DNA of 64,000 bases, from contig NZ_JAGGMM010000003.1 of the NCBI RefSeq assembly GCF_017875315.1, positions 434,001 through 498,000 of the forward strand, written 5' to 3'. Positions 29,515-39,175 of the stretch are shown in pieces. Numbering within the stretch: position 1 is the first letter of the stretch; every line of letters starts with the position of its first letter. The notes under the pieces were generated by a model. It searched no databases, was not told the origin of the DNA, and was given only the letters and a program-made list of their open reading frames with translations. The position numbers and the translations under genes are program-made. The stretch comes from Methanomicrobium sp. W14 (lineage in GTDB: Archaea; Halobacteriota; Methanomicrobia; Methanomicrobiales; Methanomicrobiaceae).

Positions 29515-30063
29515 ATGAGGTTCTTTGGATTACTTTTAACCGGATTTTTTCTGGTATCTGCATTAATTGCAGGAGCATCTGCACAGGAAATTCAGCAGGG
29601 CGTATCATACACGATAAACCCCGTAAATACGACAGGGGAGGACGACGGATACAAAATAGACTTTGAGATATACAACATATCCGCCGGCGGCCTTTCAGTC
29701 GAATTTCCCGGCACTTTTGAAATGAAGGACACTAACATCCCGGACGGCCATTACGGAAGCGACGGGAAAACACTTATCATAAGCCTCACCGGGGAGACTG
29801 AAATATGGGTTGACGTAGTCTGCAAAGACCTCAAATCCGGCGAAATACTTGCGACATGGGATGACCTTGAAAACGGGACTCACGGCGGCGACGAGATGAC
29901 GGTAAAGGAATCCGAAAAAGAAGAGAAGGAAGAAGCGGAGGGAAAAGGCAGCCGGTCACCCTCGAAACAGGCAACTCCGGGATTTCTGTGGGTTACCTCC
30001 GCAATGTCCGTCCTTGCGGCCGGGGCCTGTCTTGGCGCTCTGAAGGAAGAGGGTGAGGCATAA
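29515..30063 (+). CDS. Secreted/anchored small protein heading a BtuFCD-type importer operon
   Basis: 182 aa. Signal peptide ending AGASAQE, a ~110-residue beta-rich domain, a strongly acidic/basic linker (about residues 123-150) and a C-terminal hydrophobic stretch beginning TPGFLWVTSAMSVLAAG, which resembles a PGF sorting tail except that it ends acidic (KEEGEA) instead of basic. Its stop abuts the start of the binding-protein gene, so it belongs to the importer operon. Not recognised; possibly an accessory surface ligand-binding protein. GGAAGAGAGG precedes the ATG. Confidence 0.75.
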   Translation: MRFFGLLLTGFFLVSALIAGASAQEIQQGVSYTINPVNTTGEDDGYKIDFEIYNISAGGLSVEFPGTFEMKDTNIPDGHYGSDGKTLIISLTGETEIWVDVVCKDLKSGEILATWDDLENGTHGGDEMTVKESEKEEKEEAEGKGSRSPSKQATPGFLWVTSAMSVLAAGACLGALKEEGEA

Positions 30064-31323
30064 ATGACCGCAATAAATAAAACTGTCCTTCTGGTGTTTT
30101 GCATATCAGTCATTTACCTGGCGGGAGCTGCATACGCGGGAGCAAACTCCGGTACAGACGTTTTGCCGCTTGACAAAAACAATGACCAGAATATTTCTTC
30201 AGATGAACTTTCCGAAGGTATTCTCTCTTACCTTGCGGAAAAATACCTCAACAAAACCGACACTGAGCCTGACGAAAACCTCTCGGACGCCGCATACATA
30301 TACGCAAACTGGGGAGGAAAACCGAAGACGATAACGGACTCCACAGGCCGGACGATAACACTTTACCGGCCCTTAAAGAATGTGGTCGTATTAAACGGCG
30401 AGATGCTTGAAACTCTGCGGTCTCTCAACTTCAGTTCCGACAAGATTTCGGGAGTCGGGAAGTATACGCTTCAGGACACAAACTTCTTCCCGGAATACAG
30501 CAAAAAAACGAACGTAGGAAGCGTCTGGTCGCCTGACTACGAGAAGATAATAGAGTTGAAGCCCGACGCAGTCCTGACGTATGCGACGTTTATGCAGGAC
30601 ACCTGCGACGAGATACAGCAGAAAGTCCAGGGGATGGACCCTTCGATAAAATTCATCCGCTTTGACCTGTATTACCCGTCAACATACATTGAGGAGGCAG
30701 AAAAACTTTCAAAGGCAGTAGACAGGGAAGAAGAGGGAGAAAAACTTGTCTCATTCTATGGAAAAAACCTTGACCTGATTAAATCAAAAGTCGGCTCATT
30801 ACCTGAGGATAACAGGACGAAGGTATACTTTGAAAGCTGGGACGACTACAAGAGCGCCGCAAAAGGTTCCGGGTACAATGAAAAGATAAATCTTGCAGGA
30901 GGATTCAGCATATTCGAGAATGCAACGCCCGAATACCCTATAGTAAGCCCTGAAGAAATTCTTCTCAAAAACCCTGATGTCATCGTAAAACTCATCGGCT
31001 CAGGTCAGCTTAAATTCGGCGGGTACGAGGACAACGACACGGATTCTGCAAAAAGCGTATATGTCACCCTGACATCACGTGCCGGGTGGAGCAGCCTTGA
31101 TGCAGTTAAAGACAACAGGCTTCATATCTTAAGCACCGACATTTTCGGGGGACCGGAGTATATCATAGGAACGCTTTACCTTGCAAAATGGTTTTATCCT
31201 GGCGAATTCGAAGATGTCGACCCTGAAGAAGTCCACCAGGAGTATGTCTCCGACTTCCAGCACCTGGACTACAACGTGAGCAGTTCAGGTCTTTTCACAT
31301 ACCAAGAGACTGCAAAGGTGTAA
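30064..31323 (+). CDS. ABC importer substrate-binding protein (BtuF/FecB type) with an EF-hand-like motif
   Basis: 419 aa. Signal peptide (to about residue 26), then a calcium-loop motif DKNNDQNISSDEL at 37-49, reminiscent of dockerin/EF-hand segments, then the binding-protein fold: TDSTGRTITLYRPLKNVVVL, ELKPDAVLTYA, ILLKNPDVIVKL and a C-terminal LAKWFYPGEF. The family binds corrinoids, haem or ferric siderophores. It is followed 7 nt later by its permease. The chelatase at the end of the operon favours a tetrapyrrole or cobalt-linked cargo, which is inference. Confidence 0.9.
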   Translation: MTAINKTVLLVFCISVIYLAGAAYAGANSGTDVLPLDKNNDQNISSDELSEGILSYLAEKYLNKTDTEPDENLSDAAYIYANWGGKPKTITDSTGRTITLYRPLKNVVVLNGEMLETLRSLNFSSDKISGVGKYTLQDTNFFPEYSKKTNVGSVWSPDYEKIIELKPDAVLTYATFMQDTCDEIQQKVQGMDPSIKFIRFDLYYPSTYIEEAEKLSKAVDREEEGEKLVSFYGKNLDLIKSKVGSLPEDNRTKVYFESWDDYKSAAKGSGYNEKINLAGGFSIFENATPEYPIVSPEEILLKNPDVIVKLIGSGQLKFGGYEDNDTDSAKSVYVTLTSRAGWSSLDAVKDNRLHILSTDIFGGPEYIIGTLYLAKWFYPGEFEDVDPEEVHQEYVSDFQHLDYNVSSSGLFTYQETAKV

Positions 31324-31330
31324 ACCTGAT

Positions 31331-32416
31331 ATGCCAATAAACTCGCAGGAATTTCAGGAGAAGTGCAGAAGGCAGAATGCAAAAAAAAGGACATTTATTC
31401 TGGCAGCAGTCCTCCTGATAATACTTCTTGCGGGAGCGGGGATAGCGATAGGTTCTGCCGATATTTCCGTTCTTGATGCATACCGTGCAGTTTACAGCGG
31501 TCTTATCGACAGGATATCACAATTTTTATCCGGAAGCGAACCGTTATCAGCCGGTACAACCGGAATTGTGGTCTGGGACATAAGGCTTCACAGGGTTTTG
31601 TTTGCAGTCGCAGCAGGGTTCGGCCTTGCAATCGCGGGAACAGTGATGCAGGGGATTCTGAGAAACCCGCTTGCAAGCCCGTTCACGCTTGGAATAGCAT
31701 CGGCCGCATCATGCGGGGCATCGGTCGCGATAATCCTTTTCGGGGGAATCGCCGTTTTAAGCGGAAACCTTGCGGTAATACTCCTTGCATTCATATTCGC
31801 AATGCTCGCGTCGTTCGGGATATACGCGATGTCAAAGAAGAAGGGCCTCTCCTCATCCTCCATGATACTTGCAGGAATTGCTCTGATGTACCTTTTTTCA
31901 GCAATAACGTCACTTCTGCAATACTTCGGGTCCACCGACCAGGCCGCGGCTGTAGTATACTGGATGTTCGGCTCTCTTGACAGCACAACCTGGGCGAAAC
32001 TCGGGATTGTATGTCTAATCCTCGCCGTAATCACGCCTTACCTCGTATACAAGGCATGGGATCTGAACGCACTTGCAGAGGGTGATGAGATTGCAAAGAG
32101 CATAGGCGTCCCGGTAGAGAGGTCGATGACCACTTTCATGTTCATATCGTCAGTCATCACGGCCGTTATAATAGCATTCACCGGGACTATAGGGTTTATC
32201 GGGCTTGTCGCACCGCATATGACGAGAATGGTCACAGGAAGCGACCACAGGATCCTGATCCCGGCATCGGGGCTTGTGGGGGCCGCCGTCCTCCTCGCGG
32301 CAGACGACTTCAGCAGGATAATAATATATCCTTCAGTAATCCCCGTAGGAATCATGACCGCATTTTTAGGCGTCCCGTTCTTTTTGTACCTGTTCCTCAA
32401 AAGAGGTGACTACTAA
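31331..32416 (+). CDS. FecCD/BtuC-type ABC importer permease
   Basis: 361 aa, about ten membrane helices: an N-terminal cytoplasmic stretch, then RLHRVLFAVAAGFGLAIAGT, QGILRNPLASPFTLGIASA and GTIGFIGLVAPHMTRMV-like motifs that define the family (the last interacts with the ATPase). Forms the channel with the ATPase 2 nt downstream. Confidence 0.94.
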   Translation: MPINSQEFQEKCRRQNAKKRTFILAAVLLIILLAGAGIAIGSADISVLDAYRAVYSGLIDRISQFLSGSEPLSAGTTGIVVWDIRLHRVLFAVAAGFGLAIAGTVMQGILRNPLASPFTLGIASAASCGASVAIILFGGIAVLSGNLAVILLAFIFAMLASFGIYAMSKKKGLSSSSMILAGIALMYLFSAITSLLQYFGSTDQAAAVVYWMFGSLDSTTWAKLGIVCLILAVITPYLVYKAWDLNALAEGDEIAKSIGVPVERSMTTFMFISSVITAVIIAFTGTIGFIGLVAPHMTRMVTGSDHRILIPASGLVGAAVLLAADDFSRIIIYPSVIPVGIMTAFLGVPFFLYLFLKRGDY

Positions 32417-32418
32417 AA

Positions 32419-33213
32419 ATGCCTGAAGGCCCTGCGGTATCAGCTGAAGACCTCTCGTTTTCATACGGTGAAAAGCCGGTATTTTCAGGAATATCACTTG
32501 AAGCGGAACCCGGTGAAGTCCTCGGTCTTGTCGGCCCGAACGGCTCCGGAAAGACCACCCTGATAAAGTGCATGGACGGAATACTCAGCCCAAAGGGAAA
32601 GGTTGAGGTGTTCGGTAAGGACGTCGGAAGCCTTGACAGAACGGAAATTGCAAAAAGAATTGCATACGTCCCGCAGAGCCTTCCCGAAGGACTCTCCTCG
32701 TATGTCTACGAGACTGTCCTTATGGGTAGAAGGCCACACCTGAACTGGAATGTCCGCCCTGAAGACGAAGAGAAAGTGTTTTCGGCGATGAAGCTTCTCG
32801 GAGTCGAAGACTTTGCGTTCAGGAAGACAGGCGAGCTTTCGGGAGGCGAAAGGCAACGCGTAATGATTGCAAGGGCGGTTGTACAGGAGACACCTGTAAT
32901 TCTTATGGACGAGCCCACGAGCAGCCTTGACGTAAGACACCAGATGGAGGTCATGGAGACTATGAAAAGCCTTGCAAAAGAAAGGAGCACTGCCGTCATA
33001 GTATCCCTTCATGACTTAAACCTTGCCGCAGGCTACTGCGACAGGATTGCGATGCTAAAAGACGGGAAGGTATTCTGCTCGGGAAGACCGGAAGAGGTAC
33101 TCAAAAAAGAAACAATAAAAGACGTCTATGGGATTGAGACCTGCATAAAAAGGATTAACGACAGGGTCTGCATAATCCCGTTAAAACCTGCGGAGATTTT
33201 CCAGGAGGTATAA
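32419..33213 (+). CDS. BtuD/FecE-type ABC importer ATPase
   Basis: 264 aa. Walker A GPNGSGKTT, Q-loop YVPQSLPEG, signature LSGGERQRV, Walker B VILMDEPTSSLD, switch VSLHDLN. The C-terminal ~35 aa (VYGIETCIKRINDRVCIIPL) is typical of FecE-like proteins. AGGAGGT within its last codons serves the next gene, so the chelatase subunit is part of the same operon. Confidence 0.94.
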   Translation: MPEGPAVSAEDLSFSYGEKPVFSGISLEAEPGEVLGLVGPNGSGKTTLIKCMDGILSPKGKVEVFGKDVGSLDRTEIAKRIAYVPQSLPEGLSSYVYETVLMGRRPHLNWNVRPEDEEKVFSAMKLLGVEDFAFRKTGELSGGERQRVMIARAVVQETPVILMDEPTSSLDVRHQMEVMETMKSLAKERSTAVIVSLHDLNLAAGYCDRIAMLKDGKVFCSGRPEEVLKKETIKDVYGIETCIKRINDRVCIIPLKPAEIFQEV

Positions 33214-36200
33214 ATTACGGTTAAAATATCAGCGATATCATGGGGAAGTGAAATTTCAGTAATCAGGCATGCGGCAAAAAGAATAGGATTCGAGCTTTCG
33301 GACTGGAACGTCTACGACTTAAAGGAGAACAAAGACCTCGTTTCGGAATGCATAAAATCCTTCGCCGACTCGGATTTCGTCCTGATACACCCGTCGCACG
33401 ACCCCTACTGGGATGACATAACGGAAGGCTTTCCGGAAAATCTTCCGGTAGTCTCATACGGCTACTCCGACATGTTCTGGTCCGCATCAACAGTCCCCCT
33501 TTCGGTGGTATCAACCGTAAGCGCCTATTTTCTCTACGGGGGACTTGAAAACATCTACAATATGCTTGCTTTCTGTGCGACAAAAGTCCTGGGGCTTAAC
33601 TACCCCTACGCGGAGCCGTCCGAGACCAGGTGGGAGGGAATATACCATCCGGATATCCCGTTCGTCCTCGACTCGCCCGGTGAATACTTCGACTACAGGG
33701 GTGTCATATCCGGGTACAATATAGGGATAATGTTTCCGAGGACGCAGTGGATATGCGGAGACCTCAGGGCCGTCGACTCTTTTATCAGGAAGCTGGAGAG
33801 GTATGCAAACGTCGTCAGCGTATTCTGCTTTTCAAACGGAGACGATGAGCTTGGAGCACTTTCAAGTGCAGAGTGCATCAGAAAATACATGCCGGAAAAT
33901 CTTGACGCACTTGTCGACCTAAGGTCGTTTGTCCAGACAAAAGACCGTGAATCCCTGATAAAACTGCTTAAAGGAATGGACATCCCCGTATTTCATCCCC
34001 TGACGATGTACCACAGCTCGGCAGATGAATGGGAGAAGTCCGAGTCAGGGATGACAGGCTCCGAGACCGGATGGACTGTTGCACTTCCCGAGTTCCAGGG
34101 GTTCATTGAGATGATACCCTTTTCCTTTGCCGAAAAGGAGGCTTCATCCGGAGTCGAGACGAACCTTCACGCTGCACTTGAAGAGAGGATGGACAAAATT
34201 GCAAAGCGGATAATGAGATGGGTTCGCCTCTGCAAAAAGGACAGGTCAGAGAGAAAGATTGTCTTTATACTTCACAACAAACCGTGCGCATCGGTCGAAG
34301 GGACCGTTGGCTCGGGCGCAAACCTCGACACCCTTGAAAGCGTATCCGGTATCCTCAAAGCCATGAAGGCCACCGGATACGGCGTCAGCCCCCCGGAATC
34401 GGGCGAGACTTTAATCAACGAAATAATGTCGAAAAAGGCGGTGTCTGAATTCCGGTGGACCTCGGTTGAAGAGATCGTCAAAAAAGGCGGGGCGCTTGAG
34501 ATAATGAAGGCCGGGGAATACAGGAATTGGTTTTCCACGCTGCCGGAAAAAGTCAGAAACGATGTATCCAAATCCTGGGGAAATCCTCCGGGAGAGGAGA
34601 TTGACGGCGTCCCCCCGGCCATGCTCTATAAAGGAGACATTGTCATAACAGGGATATCTTTTGGAAACGCCCTTGTCTGCGTCCAGCCCAAAAGGGGGTG
34701 TGCAGGGTCAAGGTGCGACGGAAAGGCGTGCAGGATACTCCATGACCCGAAGATTCCCCCGACCCACCAGTACCTTGCAACCTACCACTACTTCGACGAA
34801 GTCTACGGGGCAGATGCGATAGTCCACGTCGGAACGCACGGAAACCTTGAGTTTCTGCCGGGAAAGGGCGTGGGACTTTCCGAATCCTGCTATCCAGACC
34901 TTGTTATAGGAGGAATGCCTCACCTCTACATCTACAACTCGGACAACCCGCCGGAGGGGACGATTGCAAAGAGGCGTTCATATGCGGTTACCGTCGACCA
35001 TATGCAGACCGTTATGGCGACTTCGGAGCTTTACGGGAATTTAAAGGAGCTTGAAGAGCAGATATCCGAGTACAAAAGAGCGAAGGACTCCGACAGGGCA
35101 CGTGCACATGCACTGACGCATACGATAGAAGACCTCCTTGAAGAGACGGGAATATCCTACTCGATAAACCTGAAGGGCCTGAAGTACATGGAGGCTTCCT
35201 TCGACGAGATAATCGACGCCGCCCACAAGGTGGTAACCGAGACCTACGAGACCAAAATCCCGAAAGGGATGCATATCTTTGGCAGGCTTCCCGAAGGCGA
35301 AGACAGGGCAGACCTGATATACTCCGTTTTAAACTACAACGAAGGCCCGAAAGAGTTTGCAGCCGAAGCCTTCGGGGGACCCGCGGGCGATGACATAGAA
35401 CGCCTGAGGGCCGATGAAGAACTCTCAAAAAAAGTCATTCTTGACGTAATGGACGGTCTTGACCCATACCCTGCGATAAAGGATGCGACCGGAAAAGACC
35501 CTTTGAAAAACCCCTCTCTCAAAGAGAAGGCCGACCGCTTCATAGCTGACGCCGGTTCGGTCAACGAAAGAATAGAAAATTCTGATGAAATAGGCTCCCT
35601 TCTCCACGGGCTGAACGGTAAATACATAGAGCCCGGGCCGTCCGGCCTTATAACAAGGGGAAACCCTGAAATAATGCCGACAGGAAGAAACCTCTACTCG
35701 CTTGACCCGAACAAGGTCCCGACAAAGGCCGCCTGGAGAATAGGAAACAGGCTTGCTGACGAGGTCCTGAACAAATACACGACGGAAAACGGCGAATACC
35801 CTGAAAACATCGCCTTCTACTGGGTCTCGACCGACATCATGTGGGGAGACGGGGAGGTATTCTCGCAGATGATGAAGTTAATCGGCGTCGAACCTGTGTG
35901 GAAGGGAGGAAAAGTGAAGTCCTTTAAAATAATCCCCGCTGAAGAGCTCAAAAGACCGAGAATCGATATAACGGTAAAAATCGGCGGGATTATGAGGGAC
36001 AGCTTCTACAGCTGCGTCGAACTTTTAGACGACGCGGTAAAAGCGGTCTCTGAACTGGACGAACCTCCCGGGACAAACTTCGTAAGAAAGCATACTCTTG
36101 AATCCGGGTGCAGCGACAGGATATTCGGTAACAGCCCCGGAACTTACGGCAACGGAGTAAACCTCGCCGTCTACTCGTCAGCATGGAAGGACGAGGCCGA

Positions 36201-36918
36201 TCTCGCCGACGTATTTCTCGAATGGAACAGCTATGCATACGGGAGGGACAACTTCGGGGAAAAGTCAAAGGAGAACATGACAAAACAGCTCAGGTCCGTA
36301 AGCCTGACGTTCAATGTCGCGATGACCGACGAATACGACCTTCTCGGTTGCTGCTGCTACTTCGGCGCCCACGGGGGGCTTACAGCCGCTGCAAGAACGG
36401 TCTCGGAAAAAGATATTCCCGTATACTACGGGGATACCAGGAGCAGGGACAAAGTAGGAATCAGGACGATTGCAGACGAAATCAGGCGTGTCGTGAGGAC
36501 GAAACTCTTAAACCCCAAATGGATAGACGGGATGAAAAAGCACGGCTACAAAGGGGCAGAAGACATCTCGAAGAGGGTAACTCACGTCTACGGCTGGGAG
36601 GCTACGACTGGAGAGGTAGACGACTCCATCTTTGATGATATTGCGAAAACTTTCGTTTTAGACGAGGAGAACAGGAAATTTTTCTCCGAAAAGAACCCGT
36701 GGGCTCTTGAGGAGATCGGAAGACGGCTTCTTGAGGCCGAAGCAAGAGACTTGTGGGACGCCGACCCTGATGTGCTCGACAGGCTCAAAGAGGCATACAT
36801 GGACATAGAAGGCGACATGGAGGACAGAAGAGGAGACGCGGAAGGTGAAATCCAGGGAGGAGCGGTCGACGTTTATACGCTAAAAGAGATAGCTGAACAG
36901 AAACACAAAAGGCAGTAA
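33214..36918 (+). CDS. cobN: CobN/BchH-like large chelatase subunit, apparently without a canonical start codon
   Basis: About 1,234 aa. Family signatures: GTHGNLEFLPGKGVGLSESC (about residue 538), NPPEGTIAKRRSYAVTVDHM, IFGNSPGTYGNGVN and WGDGEVF. It is the large subunit that binds the tetrapyrrole in ATP-driven chelatases (cobalt into hydrogenobyrinate, or Mg in BchH). The reading frame stays open with family-like sequence (VKISAISWGSEISVIRHAAK) from the preceding stop at 33211-33213, but the first ATG is only at 33472. With AGGAGGT at 33203-33209, the likely start is ATT at 33214 or ACG at 33217. GTG and TTG are absent there. Last gene of the importer operon. Confidence 0.88.
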   Translation: MTVKISAISWGSEISVIRHAAKRIGFELSDWNVYDLKENKDLVSECIKSFADSDFVLIHPSHDPYWDDITEGFPENLPVVSYGYSDMFWSASTVPLSVVSTVSAYFLYGGLENIYNMLAFCATKVLGLNYPYAEPSETRWEGIYHPDIPFVLDSPGEYFDYRGVISGYNIGIMFPRTQWICGDLRAVDSFIRKLERYANVVSVFCFSNGDDELGALSSAECIRKYMPENLDALVDLRSFVQTKDRESLIKLLKGMDIPVFHPLTMYHSSADEWEKSESGMTGSETGWTVALPEFQGFIEMIPFSFAEKEASSGVETNLHAALEERMDKIAKRIMRWVRLCKKDRSERKIVFILHNKPCASVEGTVGSGANLDTLESVSGILKAMKATGYGVSPPESGETLINEIMSKKAVSEFRWTSVEEIVKKGGALEIMKAGEYRNWFSTLPEKVRNDVSKSWGNPPGEEIDGVPPAMLYKGDIVITGISFGNALVCVQPKRGCAGSRCDGKACRILHDPKIPPTHQYLATYHYFDEVYGADAIVHVGTHGNLEFLPGKGVGLSESCYPDLVIGGMPHLYIYNSDNPPEGTIAKRRSYAVTVDHMQTVMATSELYGNLKELEEQISEYKRAKDSDRARAHALTHTIEDLLEETGISYSINLKGLKYMEASFDEIIDAAHKVVTETYETKIPKGMHIFGRLPEGEDRADLIYSVLNYNEGPKEFAAEAFGGPAGDDIERLRADEELSKKVILDVMDGLDPYPAIKDATGKDPLKNPSLKEKADRFIADAGSVNERIENSDEIGSLLHGLNGKYIEPGPSGLITRGNPEIMPTGRNLYSLDPNKVPTKAAWRIGNRLADEVLNKYTTENGEYPENIAFYWVSTDIMWGDGEVFSQMMKLIGVEPVWKGGKVKSFKIIPAEELKRPRIDITVKIGGIMRDSFYSCVELLDDAVKAVSELDEPPGTNFVRKHTLESGCSDRIFGNSPGTYGNGVNLAVYSSAWKDEADLADVFLEWNSYAYGRDNFGEKSKENMTKQLRSVSLTFNVAMTDEYDLLGCCCYFGAHGGLTAAARTVSEKDIPVYYGDTRSRDKVGIRTIADEIRRVVRTKLLNPKWIDGMKKHGYKGAEDISKRVTHVYGWEATTGEVDDSIFDDIAKTFVLDEENRKFFSEKNPWALEEIGRRLLEAEARDLWDADPDVLDRLKEAYMDIEGDMEDRRGDAEGEIQGGAVDVYTLKEIAEQKHKRQ

Positions 36919-37010
36919 GACCAGAAGGTGCATACAGTATTTCATATTTATTAAATCGAATCTTCTTTTTTCATACTCATATGATTTTTACGCATTTTAA
37001 GTATTAACAT

Positions 37011-37019
37011 AATATAAAA
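37011..37019 (+). promoter_or_regulatory. Putative TATA box of the chlID gene
   Basis: AATATAAAA, 38-46 nt before the ATG at 37057, in the 138-bp gap after cobN. Transcription would start near 37043, leaving a very short leader, consistent with the lack of a good ribosome binding site. It suggests the ChlID gene has its own promoter. Confidence 0.45.
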
Positions 37020-37056
37020 ACTTAATACCAAAGGGAAACCAACTGCTTTTACAGTA

Positions 37057-39120
37057 ATGCAGTCGTCAGCAAGAAGAAGCATCCTGCCGTTTACGGCCAT
37101 AATCGGGCAGGAGACAATGAAAAAGGCCCTTGTTTTAAACGCAGTCAACCCGAAAATAGGCGGGGTCCTGATAAGAGGAGACAAAGGAACGGCCAAGTCC
37201 ACGGCAGTACGTGCACTTGCAGAGGTGCTGCCTGAAATAACCGTCTCCGCGGGCTGCCCGTACAGCTGCAATCCTGAAAACGAAAAGGAGATGTGCGATT
37301 TCTGCCGCTCAAAGAAGGAAAAACCGAAGCCGTTCAAAAGAAAGGTGAGGGTTGCAGAGCTCCCCCTCGGTGCGACCGAAGACCGTGTTTTAGGGACTAT
37401 AGACATCGAAAAGGCAATTAAGGAGGGCGAGAAGAGAATCGAGCCGGGGATACTTGCGGATGCAAACAGGGGAATTCTCTACGTCGACGAGATAAACCTC
37501 CTTGACGACCACATTGCAGACATACTCCTTGACGCGGCCGCGATGGGAGTAAACGTCGTGGAAAGAGAGGGAATATCACTGTCGCATCCGTCATCCTTCA
37601 TCCTTATAGGGACTATGAATCCGGAAGAAGGCGAGCTCCGCCCGCAGCTTCTGGACAGGTTCGGCCTGCAGGTCGCGGTAGAAGGTATAGAAGACATTGA
37701 ATCAAGGCTTAAAATAGCAAGAACCGCAGAAAGCTTTGAAAAAGACCCGGAGGAGTTTGCCGGAGAATATGAAGTGAAGCAGGACGAACTCAGGGAGAGA
37801 ATTAAAGATGCAGTGGAGATACTTCCCTTTGTTGCCATCTCGGACGGACAGATAAGAAAAATAGCAGAAGTCTGCCTGAACTGCGGCATCACGACCCACA
37901 GGGCCGAAATTGCCGTTATGAGGACAGCAAAGGCGATAGCGGCACTCGACAAAAGAGGAGAAGTCAGCGACTCCGATATAAAAGAGGCCATGCAGCTTGC
38001 ACTTCCGCACAGGATGAGAAAAAAACCCTTTGAGGAGCCGAAGCTTGACAACGACATGATAAACGAAGTCATGGACGAAAAAAACGAGAGTGAAAAGGAG
38101 AAGGAGGAACAGGATAAAAAAAGCGAAAAACCTTCCGAAACCCCAAAAAACACCGGGGAAAATGAAATCGGAGAAGACGAACCGAAAGATAAACAAAAAT
38201 CCCCAAAAGGAGGAAACGGTTCACCTTCAGGAAATGACGAAGGCGATGCACCTGACGTAACCTATGCAATAGGAAGACCTGTGGATACCTCGAAGATCTC
38301 CTCATCCGTAAAAAAAGATAAAATTCGGCGAAAAAACGTATCGGGCAGGAGAACGGAGTCTGAAACGACATCAAAAAGAGGTTCGTACAGGGGGTTTCGG
38401 ATATCAGGTGAACCCTCAGACATCGCGTTTGACGCAACGATACGTGCCGCCGCACCTTTCCAGAAGGAAAGAGAAAAGAAAAACTTTGCAATATCAATAG
38501 CTGAGTCAGATTTAAGAGAGAAAAAAAGGGCAGGCAAAACGTCCGCCGCGTGCATGTTCGTAGTTGATGCAAGCGGTTCAATGGGTGCAAAAAAAAGGAT
38601 GGAAAGCACAAAAGGCGCTATTCTTTCAATGCTTAACGATTCATACAAAAAAAGGGACAAAATCGGGCTTGTAGCGTTCAGGGGTGACTCCGCGGAGGTA
38701 ATACTTCCATTGTGCTCAAGCGTTGACCTTGCAAAGAAATGCCTTGAAGAACTCCCGACCGGCGGAAGGACGCCCCTTTATGCAGGGCTTTCAAAAGGAA
38801 TGGATGTATTAATGCAGGAAAAGCGGAAAAACGGCGATATCGTTCCTCTTCTCGTATGCATATCCGACGGGAGGTCAAACAAATCAGTCTCTGGAGACAT
38901 AAAAAAAGAGCTTATGGCAGTATCGGAGGAGATATTCAGAAACGACATTCATACTGTCCTGATTGACACCGAAACTTCTGGAAGTGGTTTTCTTAAAATG
39001 CAGCTTGGGTACTGCAAAATGGTTGCCGAACACTCGAAGGGGAGCTACTATTCACTTGACGATCTGGGATTTCAGGAGGTCTCAGGGATAGCTTCAGCCG
39101 AAATCAGCCGTTTTACATGA
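37057..39120 (+). CDS. Fused ChlI-ChlD-type chelatase AAA+/VWA subunit
   Basis: 687 aa. Residues 10-340 are an AAA+ ATPase: Walker [10 protein letters not shown] (41-49), a cysteine cluster C67/C71/C80/C83, Walker [13 protein letters not shown] and [21 protein letters not shown] charged K/E/P/S linker (about 340-470) follows, then a VWA domain with MIDAS residues in VVDASGSMG (about 500) and [10 protein letters not shown]. This single chain corresponds to BchI plus BchD (or CobS/CobT) and would drive the CobN subunit encoded just upstream. Whether the pair inserts Co, Mg or another metal is not decided by sequence. Confidence 0.93.
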   Translation: MQSSARRSILPFTAIIGQETMKKALVLNAVNPKIGGVLIRGDKGTAKSTAVRALAEVLPEITVSAGCPYSCNPENEKEMCDFCRSKKEKPKPFKRKVRVAELPLGATEDRVLGTIDIEKAIKEGEKRIEPGILADANRGILYVDEINLLDDHIADILLDAAAMGVNVVEREGISLSHPSSFILIGTMNPEEGELRPQLLDRFGLQVAVEGIEDIESRLKIARTAESFEKDPEEFAGEYEVKQDELRERIKDAVEILPFVAISDGQIRKIAEVCLNCGITTHRAEIAVMRTAKAIAALDKRGEVSDSDIKEAMQLALPHRMRKKPFEEPKLDNDMINEVMDEKNESEKEKEEQDKKSEKPSETPKNTGENEIGEDEPKDKQKSPKGGNGSPSGNDEGDAPDVTYAIGRPVDTSKISSSVKKDKIRRKNVSGRRTESETTSKRGSYRGFRISGEPSDIAFDATIRAAAPFQKEREKKNFAISIAESDLREKKRAGKTSAACMFVVDASGSMGAKKRMESTKGAILSMLNDSYKKRDKIGLVAFRGDSAEVILPLCSSVDLAKKCLEELPTGGRTPLYAGLSKGMDVLMQEKRKNGDIVPLLVCISDGRSNKSVSGDIKKELMAVSEEIFRNDIHTVLIDTETSGSGFLKMQLGYCKMVAEHSKGSYYSLDDLGFQEVSGIASAEISRFT

Positions 39121-39175
39121 ACATAAAAACCAAAAATAAAACAAAAAAAACTTTAAAAGAATTTAAATGGATATT

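Noticed and set aside
33472-36918. CobN starting at the first ATG, 33472
   Set aside because: This would discard about 86 upstream residues that read as CobN-like sequence in frame, and there is no ribosome binding site before it, whereas AGGAGGT sits at 33203.
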